64,000 nt of DNA, from positions 1,612,001 to 1,676,000 of the forward strand of contig JAMXSV010000024.1 of assembly GCA_027559495.1 (NCBI GenBank), read 5' to 3'. The translations under genes were made by a program, and so were the position numbers. How positions within the stretch are numbered: position 1 is the first letter of the stretch; the number at the start of each line of letters is the position of its first letter. The notes below the pieces were generated by a model. That model saw only the letters and a list, made by a program, of their open reading frames with translations. It was not told the origin of the DNA and did not search any database. The stretch comes from Aurifilum marmelostoma. Lineage: Eukaryota; Ascomycota; Sordariomycetes; Diaporthales; Cryphonectriaceae. This document shows, one piece after another, positions 33,232 to 44,495 of this stretch.

Positions 33232-35358
33232 ATGCTGCAACCAGTCTTGAGATGCTTGAGGCCTTTTCATAGGGCAGCTTGGGGCTCGGGCCCACGGAGG
33301 ATACCTCAGCGACCTCGGCAGGGCCTCTGGCGACTTCCCGGCCTCCCTCCCATCGGCTGCCTGAGGAGCTATGCAACGCAGTCATCACTGCAACCGGTGC
33401 AATTACGAGACTACCAGCGGGAATGTATCCAGTCTGTTGTCTCTGCCTTGAAGGACGGGCACAAGAGGGTGGGGATCTCCCTGGCCACAGGAGGAGGTAA
33501 AACTGTGAGACACTCTCTCTGATGGACATTCTTTCTCTTCCTTTCATCTGCTTGTCGGGAGTCCGCATCTCCTTGCAGACCTCTCAACTAACACAAGGTT
33601 CCATAGGTCATCTTTACTCATCTTATATCACACATCAATCCTCCAACGGAGAGATCAACTCAGACTCTGATATTAGCTCATCGTCGGGAACTAGTGGAAC
33701 AGGCAGCAAGACACTGCATCAGTGCTTATCCTGACAAGATAGTCGAGATAGACATGGCCAATGCCAAAGCTAGCGGCCTCGCAGACATCACCGTTGCTAG
33801 TGTCGCAAGTCTGCAGAAGGACGAGAGGCTGCAGAAGTACAACCGAGACAATTTCAAGCTCGTCCTCGTCGACGAGGCTCATCACATAGTCGCGCCCGGC
33901 TACATGAAGGTGCTCAGACACTTTGGGCTCGACAAGAAGAGTGCCGACACCCCGAACCTGGTTGGCGTGTCAGCCACATTCTCAAGATTCGATGGCCTCA
34001 AACTTGGCGCGGCGATTGACGAGATTGTCTATCATAAGGACTATGTCGACATGATTGACGAGAAGTGGCTCTCTGGCGTCATCTTCACCACCGTGAAGTC
34101 CACAGCAGACATCACTCAGGTCAGGAAAATGCAGGGCGGGGGTGACTTTGTAGCCTCGGAGCTGTCCAAGGCTGTCAACACAGAACAGGTCAACGATGTG
34201 ACGGTGCGCTCGTGGCTGGCCAAGGCGCCCGAGAGGAAGTCGACACTGGTGTTTTGCGTGGATCTGAACCACGTCGCAGGCCTCACCGCCAAGTTTCGGC
34301 AATACGGCCTTGATGCTCGTTTCGTCACGGGAGACACACACAAGATCGAGAGGGGCGAGATCCTGGATGCTTTCAAGCGCGGCGATTTTCCTGTCCTGCT
34401 GAATTGCGGTGTCTTCACCGAGGGCACCGACATCCCCAACATTGACTGCGTTGTTCTGGCTCGACCTACGCGGTCTCGAAACCTTCTTGTGCAGATGATT
34501 GGCCGAGGCATGAGGTTGCACAAGGGGAAGAAGGACTGCCACATCATCGACATGGTCTCGAGCCTCGAGACCGGTATCGTGACCGTCCCGACGCTGTTTG
34601 GTCTCGACCCAGGCGAGCTGGTCAGCAACGCCACCGTGGAAGACATGAAGAGTACTAAAGAACGCCAAGAGGCCGAGAGCACCCGTCAAAAGCAGGTATA
34701 CGATGGCGAAGCTATCCCCATCCCAAAAGGCCTGCCTCAGAAGGTCACCTTCACCGAGTACGACTCCGTCTTTGACCTGATCTCAGACACGTCGGGCGAG
34801 AGACACATCTACACCCTCAGCCACAACGCGTGGGTCCAGGTCAGTCCCCACAAATACATCCTGTCCAGCGACTCTGGGTCCTACCTACGGCTGGAGAAGG
34901 ACAGCCCCGAGGAGGGCGCGGGCTCGGTCTTCTGGCGCGTCACCCTGATGCGGAGGCTGTCTGTCGGCGTAAAATCCAAATCACCATATGCCACGCCCAA
35001 GGAGCTCCTCAAGGCGACGACCTTCGCCGACGCCGTTCACGGCGCGGACAAGTACGCCGGCGAGCATTTTCCGCACTTTATCATCTCGCGAAGACAGTCG
35101 TGGCGCAATGCACAGCCTACAGACGGCCAGCTCAAGTTCCTGAACAAGCTGCGGCCGGCCGACGACCCGCTCACGGCTGGTGATATCACCAAGGGCAAGG
35201 CGGCGGATATGATCACCAAGATCAAGCATGGTGCCCGAGGGCGGTTCTCGGACCTACAGGCAACCAAGAGGAAGCATGTCAGGCAGCAGACTGCGTTGGA
35301 CCAGGAACAACAGAGGAAACTAAGGGAGAAGGTCACCGTCGGTCCGCTTGCGAGGTGA
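33232..35358 (+). CDS. IRC3: Mitochondrial DEAH-type helicase Irc3
   Basis: Superfamily 2 DNA helicase of mitochondria, needed for mtDNA stability in yeast. Exons 33232-33504 and 33607-35358 encode 674 residues; the 102-nt intron (donor GTGAGA, branch CAACTAAC) falls directly after the Walker A motif SLATGGGKT. An Arg-rich presequence of about 45 residues precedes the Q-motif-like LRDYQRECIQSVV. Then come AHRRELVEQAARH (Ia), VDEAHH (Walker B, about 179-184), GVSATFSRFDG (III), TLVFCVDLNHV (IV), GTDIPNIDCVVLARPT (V) and QMIGRGMRLHKGK (VI). A C-terminal region of about 200 residues specific to the Irc3 group follows. All helicase motifs are intact. Confidence 0.94.
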
Positions 35359-36100
35359 AAGGGTGGATACTTGTGGTTGTTGTTAGGACATCATGATAAA
35401 TGACTCCTACGCCAAATCACATCACACATCCGCTGTACAACTTCCGATATTTCCACCAACCGATCGTTCAGCCCCTCATCGGCGCCAGGGACCGCTCCGC
35501 TCAGCTGCACTTACAAAGCAAAGCACGACACACTCTCGATCAGTAAGACAAAAGAGTCAATGGATGAGACAGCTTGTCGTCCTCCTTTCATGAAACCGTC
35601 GGTGTGTCTTACAACCTCGCATCATATGCATCTCAATCTCGGCAGCCAAGGCACAGCTCCGCCGTTCGTTGAGTAACACGCCAATCGCCTGCTGTGAAGC
35701 GAGGCCTAGGTGGAGGATCACCAAGTTGGCGAAGCTCCTGTTCAGCTCTCCTCGGAGCCTACTCTATTCCTCACTACCTAGCTAATGGTACGGACGAGGA
35801 GGTCGGCGGGGCCTAGAACCCAGGAGACTTAGGTGGAGGGGCAGATGTCGAACACGGCGTTGAGGGTCAGGACAGCTATGATGACCATTCTTGGGCGACA
35901 AAGATGTATCAACAAGAGAAGCAGCGGCTGCGTGAGGATGCAAGTCCACGGTTGTTCTGTTTTGCCTCGCTTTGGCGGGATATCTAATATGCTTCTTGGG
36001 TAATGTAAGTGGATCGGTGATGTTTCTTTTCCTGCCATGTACTATGGATTCTTGAGGGAGACGGTTCACCGACCCAGCAACATTTGTACAGGCAGATGGT

Positions 36101-36166
36101 AGGTCTCGAACCAAAAATGCAGCCTTATGGACACGACATTACTGGCTTGCCTTACCACCACTGCAG
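36101..36166 (-). other. tRNA-like A-box/B-box pair, degenerate
   Basis: Read on the minus strand, TGCAGTGGTGG (36166-36156) resembles a Pol III A box and GGTTCGAGACC (36112-36102) a B box with one mismatch, about 54 nt apart. The T arm cannot pair properly and no T-run terminator follows, so this is not a functional tRNA. It may be a tRNA-derived fragment or chance. Confidence 0.2.
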
Positions 36167-37736
36167 TTGATAGTTGCTGATCAACTGCTTCTCTCATGGT
36201 GCCACTCATGATAGCAATCATTGATGCTTATCTTTCCAGGTGGTAAACAGAAATACTTGCTTGCTTGACTCGAATCTACCCATTTTTTTTTTTCCCCCTC
36301 AGTTTGTCGTAGCGATTGGATCATTGCCTCAGCTTTCCTCCTCTTCGAATTCCTGTTCTCCAAGAGAAACAGAAACTCACAAAGCAGCCGATGGTGCCCC
36401 CAAGGTAAGGACTAGGGCCCGACCATTCCCACGGCCTATCTGTAATTCGTCGTGGTGGTTGTTGACCTTGTCTGTCATCAGCAACCATTTAGTTCCCGCT
36501 GCACAATGATCCATTTCTCTCTCGGCCGGCCGTGCGGCGCGTAATATCTCACCTCAATAAGCCCCAGGATGAGGCCAGCCAGGCCAAGCTGGCGGGACCC
36601 TTTTCGAGACCATGAGGTGAGATCTGAGAGGCTCAAACAGAACATGGCCGTGGTGAGGCTACAAGAATCAAATGTCATCTCGTAATCTTTCTCCCTTTAC
36701 CTTTTGTTTTATTTCTTTTTTCCTGTCTCTGTTCTTCTTTTTCTCCCAGTCAGCTTCCAAGACATGGCGTGAGAGATGCGAACAGCTTCAGTCTTAGTAG
36801 TACAAGAGCTTACCAACTGACCTAATACCAAAAGGGGAAAAAATCAAAATAATTGCTCTATATTCCGACGGATGTAAGTTGGCTCAAGCAGCAGAACCTT
36901 CCCTTCCCCCTCCGGCTCGCACCATGAGAAGGAGGAAGGAAGAGGAGTTGGGGGGGGGGGCGGAGGATAGAGGATTTCGAAAACAAAGTTAGGTACGGCC
37001 TTCGCGGGAGATCCGAGCCCATCACACGTTGGCGGGCCAGGAATGTTTCAGGACACACAAAGACGGGTGAAACCCCTGGGCACCCTTGACGAGATCATTT
37101 TCCCTCTCTCTCTATGTCTTTTTTGTCTCTTTCTTTTCCTTTTCCTCCTCATTTCCCTCCCCCCTCGTCTCTGGGTTCGGGCACACACACCAACCCTTCA
37201 TGCAGATTAGGGGTTTCATGCTGGCCGTCGGGAGGGTCTCAATCCGCTCGGCACTTCCTACACGTGGGTGTCCCGTCTCCTTATTTGCCCGCATCTTTCG
37301 CCGGATGGCTTCGCCGGGAGAGAGGGGTTGGTTGGCACCATATGCATTAAGTCTGGGGTTTCTCTCCTTTCATACCGCTTCACGACCACCCTTACTGCTG
37401 GTGAGACACAAAAGTAAGGGTTCCAAATTCCGATAGAATGTTAGAGAGCCATTCTATCATTGTGGACTTCTCGTGATCTGTGCGAGGTTGACCATATTAA
37501 TTTTGGGATGTGTAATGATGTACTGGCATGGCTCGAGGGTCCTATAATGGAAATTTAATGTTGATATTCGCTGAGGAACCAAGTCTTTGGTGCAGCATGG
37601 TAGCAGCCGCGGCTCGATGGCTGAGTGTAATGCGTCGCAGCGGATGCCGCGCCACACAGAGAGCGAGACGATGGCTCGCTGGTGTTAGGCTGGTGACTCC
37701 TCTCTCTCTCTCCATGTATGTGTGTGTAGTGTATAA

Positions 37737-37741
<5 letters not shown>

Positions 37742-37786
<45 letters not shown>
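37742..37786. repeat. GA dinucleotide microsatellite, about 22 units
   Basis: Nearly perfect GA tract in the gene-free region, preceded by a TCTCTCTCTC segment (37699-37711) of opposite polarity, so the two could form a hairpin. Confidence 0.9.
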
Positions 37787-37789
<3 letters not shown>

Positions 37790-38879
37790 GCTTGTATTCT
37801 GCGTGTTTCACGATCAATGTCTATCCGGGATCATTCTCCGTCAACCGGCAATGCTTCAGACGAAGGTTGGGTGGGCGATGCATTATGAATGCAAGATCAG
37901 CCAAAGGGCGCTAGATATCACCACACATGCAGGACATAGTAGTAGTACAGTAAGGGTCCAAGGGGCTGCCTAGTGGGGTCTCACTCGAGGACCACCAACC
38001 CTCAAGGCCTGCGAATGCGACAGGCTCGGAGGCTGACAGAGCCGCAGTACATACGCATGCAAGACAATCTGATTATGCGCTTCGTCATATGTGTGCTCAA
38101 TAATCCTTCTGCCACCGGGATCAAAGAAGGGGACAGGGAGGGGGGAGCGCGGTCGTTCCCTTACATGCAGGTATTGTAGCTTCTGAGTAAACCCGCAGCT
38201 GAGCCGCATGTGCACATGCAGGGAGCATGCGCCCCAGTGGTAGTGTGTCGCCCGGCTTGAGCGCAGCAGCGTCCAGGACCCCAGCGAGGCGAGCATGATT
38301 CGGGGCCCCCCAGCAGTCCGGACGCACATCCATTTTCTTGTTGTCCTGGTGGTGATTTTCACGTGTATTCTCTTTTGGCGCCGTTGAGTACTGAAAATCT
38401 TCTCGCAGAAAGAATGAACATCCCATGACTCGACCGACATGCACTGTTCGCGGATTTGACTTTCGGACTCGGCTTCTCGAAAGAAGAGAAATAATCCTCC
38501 CTCTTTCTGTGCGCGTGTGCGCCTGCCAACTTAGCCTCTGTTCAAAGAAACGGTTGATCGCCAGTAAATACGTGCGGGCGAAGGACATTCCAGCTGCCTC
38601 TTGACGATGCATGCTTGGGGCTCCTGAGGAGATGACCGATGGCGATATGGAATGATATATGCAAGGGAGCGGAGTCTAGCGATTGTCTATTCTTGAAGAT
38701 GGAATACTCAGTAGTCATGGCACAGTCCAGGTCTGTGTGTCACTGTGGAGACACCTATCTCCGGCGGGCATTATCCTCGCTAGCCCCCATGTCCGCCAGG
38801 CTGATTGATTCTGCTGGATGCTTGCTGTGTTGATGGATTGATGGGGTCCGCCTAGAAGAGAGGAGAGAGAGGGGAAGGG

Positions 38880-38905
38880 AAAAAAAAAAAAAAAAAAAAA
38901 AAAAA
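38880..38905. repeat. A26 homopolymer
   Basis: Twenty-six consecutive A following G/A-rich sequence, the longest mononucleotide run seen in the window. There is no flanking target-site duplication or upstream coding body that would mark it as the tail of a retroposed element. Confidence 0.85.
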
Positions 38906-41900
38906 GGGCCCGGGAGGTGATCCCCGCCCCTCGGCAGCCTTGCACGTTGCATCCCGGCCGGACCCTCGTCTCCTCCTGACCCAGACCGTGCGTGGGTTGA
39001 CATGATGTGCGTGCAATCTATTCGAGACCCTACCCAGAGAAAGAAAGAATTCTCTTGAGGGAGGGGGGGAAGAAGACGGAAGAAGCCAAGGAAAAACACT
39101 CTTGATTCCACGCATGCGCCTGCTGCATGGCAACTGGGATCAGAGAGGGGGAGGAACACTCCTGGTGCCTTGCATGCTATGACGACAATGTCGAAAGCTT
39201 GTGTGGGTCGCGCCTGCATGTAGGAAGGAGGGGAAAGAGCAATGGAAGGAAAAGGAAAAGCCAAAAAAAAAAAAAAATTGTTCTTCCTGCAGGATTAAAT
39301 GCCCTGTGTTTTGAGCCTGGAGTGGAGTTGATCACTGCAGCTGCTGTCACCACTTGCCATCACGACACCCGCGTGGGACGGACGAGCAGAAATCACGCTG
39401 GTGATGTTTATTGTCCAACGCTGCTTGTCGAGATTGCTATCCTTCTTGTCATAACGCAATGCAACAACACACGACGATTTGTTCTTCTTCCTTTGCCTTC
39501 TCCCTTTCTTTCCTGTCCTCTCTTACTTTCCCTGTTTAATTTGCGGGAAAAAATTGCTCCTGGCTGTGAGATGATTGGATTGATCTGTAAGAGACCAACA
39601 AAGATGGACCAGTCGTGAGACGCGCGCGAGAACCCGGCGCGTAAAGTAACATGTCTACCACATATGAGTGGACTGCCTGTGCATCATCTCCCCTCCCTCA
39701 CCCCTCCCCTTCTTGCCCTTTTTCCCCCTCTGAAAGTCTCGGCAATCGTATCGATGCCCAGCGCGAGGTGTCAGGCGCAGAGCTCCTTAGGACTCTAGAA
39801 GACAAATGCTATATTTATGGCCCCTGAGATTTGAAACTATGTGGCTTGCCCTGCGCTGGCTGTACAACTTCGTATCCAGCAAGACTCCATCACACATGCA
39901 CACGACACATATGCAGGTTCCCCTGACTATAGTGGTGTAGCCGTGGAAGGACCGTTCCTCTTGGCAGGACCTACTTGTGTACTTTGCGTAGACGGGAATC
40001 TCCAGTGACTGTTATTTGTCGGTCCGCCAGCCATGCATGCACGCCGGAAAGAGCAGCGTTGCGTTGTGTATCGCTGACCGGCTGTCGAACCGACCGGGAT
40101 ATATCAGATTATGGAGAGGGCTGGTCTTCGTAGGTATTCGTGAAGATCACTTCACTAGTGTTGCTGCTTCTATAAGGAGGGATATACTTTCTGTTGGATG
40201 AGATCTACACAAGTGAAAGTGTGTATCACTGGTTGCGCACGGCGTGCATGATTGATAGTACGTACAGTGGTTCCTTGTTGGAAGAATGAGTGACGGCGAT
40301 CCGGCTTTGATCAGCGAGAGCGGATCAGCTCAGGTCGCCATGCCTGTACTTACTGTATTTAGCATATAAGTACTATGGTAGGTTGCACAAGCGCCTGGGT
40401 GCTGTAACATGGAGGAACAAGAAGGGGGAAATTGACTGCTTGCCCGGGGCTGTTCAACTGCTATCTGTGGTAATTTTCTGAGAGCCAGAGAAAGAATCGA
40501 AAGCGGCAGCAGCAGCTGTAAGACTATGGTCCCGGAAGTTTCGATACGAAAACCTCCCCCAAGGCATCAATCATCTTGTCACTGCTCCTGCTCCTCCGCC
40601 GCCCCCCCCTTCCGAAGCCCAGATCGATGGGGGGGGGGGGAACTTGGGTCCATCCTGGTAAATGAACCTGCATAGACCCGCCTGGCGATGGTCTGGACTT
40701 GCAGCTACTAAAATACCATGGTAATTGATCATCGCAAGCATTGCAACGGAAAATTCTAATCAATCATGATGAGAAGGTATCATCAAGGACTCCCAGGATA
40801 ATTAGTTGTTATATGGCAGCCTGAAGGTATGGGCGCCATCCTCGCGGATCCGAGGCTAGACCTTGTTTTGTCCACTGGCGGGAAATGGTGAGACAGCGCC
40901 AATTCTTGAAAAGTGCTTGTAATTGAACTTGGTAGGTTGTGGCCTGCTCTTGATGACAGTTGAACACTTGGTGTGCCTCGGTGTGGTGGGTGGTGACAGT
41001 GGCTGCACACATCAGTCTCACTGGAGCTATTGGAGCACATTGCTCCGGCAGACATCCTGTCCGAGCTGGCGGCGGAGAGACTACAGCCAAGCCTTGAGGC
41101 ACCAGGCGCAACCAGGCTGAGAAGTTGTGGAGAGTACATACAGTAGTATGTCCAAGCCTCAATGGTGAGGAGGAGGAGGAAGCGGTGAGGTGCAGACATA
41201 CTTAGTAGCTGAAGAATGTGTCTTATGGTTGCGATGCTCACACAGGCCATTTGGTTGGCCCGCCCGCTTCCTCACCCATACGCTCCAGGAATAGTATCAC
41301 AGTTTCTTTGGCTTCTGGTCGGCGGGCAGGGCCGCGGCCAACAATAATCGGCCTCTCTTATTGTCTGTCAACGTTGACATGCTGCTATAAGTAGTGATTG
41401 TATGCATAATTTTTGACTTTCTAAGGGCTGCGTGGTTGGAAATCGGCGACTGAGGTGGACTCACCATATAGCTACACGGCTAGCCACCATAATCTCTACA
41501 ATAGAGCGTGTTCGGTGGAGTCTTGCATAATGGGGACGATGGTGTTGATGACGATGCTTTGTTCGTGATTACGGTGGTAACAGGGGGGGGGGTGCACACT
41601 GGGCACAGGTGGGTTGCTTTGAGCTTCAGTGTTACCGAGACGGTGGAGAGCGCAGTGGAGAGTGGTGACGATGCCCAATGACCCATCACTGCGGGCTGAA
41701 GAAGCGAGGAGAAAAAGGAAAGACAAAAAAAAAGAGACCGATGACAAGCAGTCCCTGTTGTCCTGGGCGATCCCTGTTAGTCGACCTCCTACTACCAACA
41801 GATTTTCTTGCCGGCTAAGAGGGGGGAAAAGAAAGGTTCCCCTCCTGTGTGCGCCCTGCTCCGGGCACTTGGTATGCCCCTGCTTTTCGTGTCCCCTGCT

Positions 41901-44495
41901 GCTGCCCTGCCACCCTGCCCCGGTGCCCAGGCGCCTAGTTGCCCACGCCCATCCATGCCCTGTAGCGTAGTACCTGGGCCTGAGCCTGGTATCTGTGATC
42001 CGTTGCCCAACCCCCACCCTGCCCTGCTGCGGTCAACTCTACATAGCATGTGCGACTGTAGGGTGGGTGCGACGTTTAGCGCAGGCTCTGGTGGCCTCTC
42101 TTGGTGGCCTCGCCAACACTGGCCACTTGCATCATGTCCCTCCCACCCAGCTTACCAAGTACTTGCAATGTACCATTGGACACCTATCACAGGCAGCCCA
42201 GCCTGGCGCACTGCGTTTGATCGGTTGGATCTCTAGTTTTTTTTTTCTTTTTTGATTTAAAAAAAAAGAAAACAAGAATTATTTATATATCTAAACTACC
42301 GGCAGGAGAGATAAACAGGCAAGAAGAGAACATAGTAAGTAGTAAGGCTCGTGTGCGGGTCGTCGCATGGGTGCTGGGGTCCGGGAAAAGAGGCGAAGGC
42401 GTAAGAAGTGGGTGATATGGGGGGGGGGGGACAAGAATGACTCCGAGGGAAGGTGAACATATCATGGCGAGTCGAGTGCTGAGATAGAAGGTGAGGGGGG
42501 ATTAAAGAAAAAAAAGAACGGATCTCAAGGAAAAGAGGAACAGGGAAAAGACCAAAGAAATGCCCAATACATAGGAAGGAAGAAACGAAATGGTAATTGA
42601 AAAGGAATTAGGAAACTTGGATGGTGACTGGCAAATAGAGGGAGACTTGCAAACAAGGGTGGCCCTATAGCACAGCCTATAGCTAACTATACTGTCCTCA
42701 CGGCACGGTAGTGGTAGCCATGCGCCGCCGCCCGTGGCCCATTAACCCTCCCCCCCCACCCACCATCTTGTCCCCCCTCTCCCCTCCAACATCCTCCAAT
42801 CCATGTTACCATCGCCTGCATGCACAAAAATGGGCGCCAATCGCTGCCTTTTTTTCTTTTTCCCCTTCTGTGTCTCTTTTTTTCCTTCCTTCTCGTCTTC
42901 AAGGTTCCGCCCGCGCTTTTAGGACATTGTCAACCTTGCATGCAGCCCCCTTTTTGCATTCCGTCCTAGCCTATTCTACCACCCTTACAGTGGCTCTGCC
43001 TGACATTATTCCTATCCTATCCTGACCCCCGACCTTTTTTCTTCTCATTTTTTTTTTTCCTTTCCCCCTCTGCCTGATCTGCCTCCCTCCCGACCCGACG
43101 ACCTCTTGTCTGCCTTACATTCTCTCTGGGAACATCGTCACCTCCACACTGTCGAGACCCGACAAGTTACCGCCAGCCCAACTTCCTCCCTCTCTTTCTC
43201 TTCGCCAACAACTCGAAACTGTCTGTCTCGAAATCCCAAACCACTCATACACTGCCACTGCCGAGTGACGCGACACATTAATTTGTTTCCTCGCCCCCCT
43301 CCTCCTCCACTTCGACGAGCCAGAACCGATCCCCAGGGCACGGACTTAAGCGACACACAATCCGAACAAACGATCATTGATAGCACGGACCATCACGACG
43401 TCAACTTTTGATCTCCAAACTGCGCACTCTTATTGGACTATCACCAGATTGGAACGGAAACCTCTAAACCTGCGCTGCTCTGCTCTCTCTGCTCTGCTCT
43501 GCTCCGCACCCCATCGCACCGCACCGCACCGTACTGGACCTTGGCTGGCTTCTCGACCCCACCCAATCGACTCACCAGCACCAAGAACGAGGGTACTTCT
43601 GTGACTGACAGCACAGCAAAGAAAGTCGGGAAACAAAGAAGCGCAGACACTGGCCATCGTTCGCTGGGTCGACCCGTCCTCCTTCTGTCCATACCAACTC
43701 GAGACCCAGCAGTCTCACACACACACACAACACACGGCACGACCTGAAATTCCGGAGCGGGCGCGCCCGACCACAATTCCACTTGACACACGCCAATTCT
43801 ACCCTCGAGCTCCTCCCGACCAAGGTCAGACGCAGCAGCAGGCTTAGGCGCAACCACCCGCCGCTGTTGCTTTTTAATTTTCTTCTCCCGCGTGACTACG
43901 TGCCAGAAGTGACGACGTCACCAAAGACCCTCCATCCCGAACATCCCATAACCGAGCTGCCCCACGGAGATTTACTCATTTCTCCAGCCAACAGACCAGC
44001 CATCCAACCCCCGACGCGCGCTGTTCGGTGATCGACCAGTGAAGACACGACCCGACTTGTACGCGCATCCAACATCTCTGGGGGTCACTCGTGCCAACCA
44101 CCTGTCGAAACTCGAAAACCGCCTGCACCTCGCTCGCACTCTCGCCGGCAGCTGGCAAGATTCCTCGGCGTTACCTTTGTGGGCAGCTGATTCACGGAGT
44201 CTCCTTGCAGCACGTGTATCTCGGCGAAGACGCAGACCCAGGGTTGGATCCCTAGCCCTTGCCGGTCCTTGATTTATTGGCTAGCTGGAACTCAAGAAAT
44301 TTACTTTTCCTGCGTGATAGGACGGGAAAAGAGGAGCTTTCCCCCAAGAAAAAAGAAATAAGAGGAGAGAGGTTCGAAAAAGCAACAAGTGGGGGACGAG
44401 GCCCAGCTTGCGAATCCGGCACCCCGTTTTCCGCTGTCTAGCCGAGAAGGAAAAGCAATCAACGACTGCAGAAGGAAAGCGTTGGTGTAGGAAAG

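Larger units (their letters stand above)
35359..44495. other. 9.1-kb region without a recognisable gene
   Basis: No frame on either strand shows a known motif, a splice chain or consistent codon use; the longest frames (about 160 codons, for example at 38121-38612 minus and 39127-39618 plus) look random. Structure present: G11 (36950-36960), a GA microsatellite (37742-37786), A26 (38880-38905), G12 (40629-40640), G10 (41583-41592), G12 (42419-42430), and a C/T-rich, purine-poor block from about 42740 to 44300 that probably forms the promoter and long leader of bem1. It could hold non-coding RNAs or distal regulatory DNA. Confidence 0.55.

Noticed and set aside
33982..34689. 235-codon minus-strand frame
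   Set aside because: Antisense to the IRC3 helicase core; no independent evidence.
38880..38905. A26 run as the tail of a retroposed element
   Set aside because: No element body, no target-site duplication and no coding remnant are visible in the flanks.
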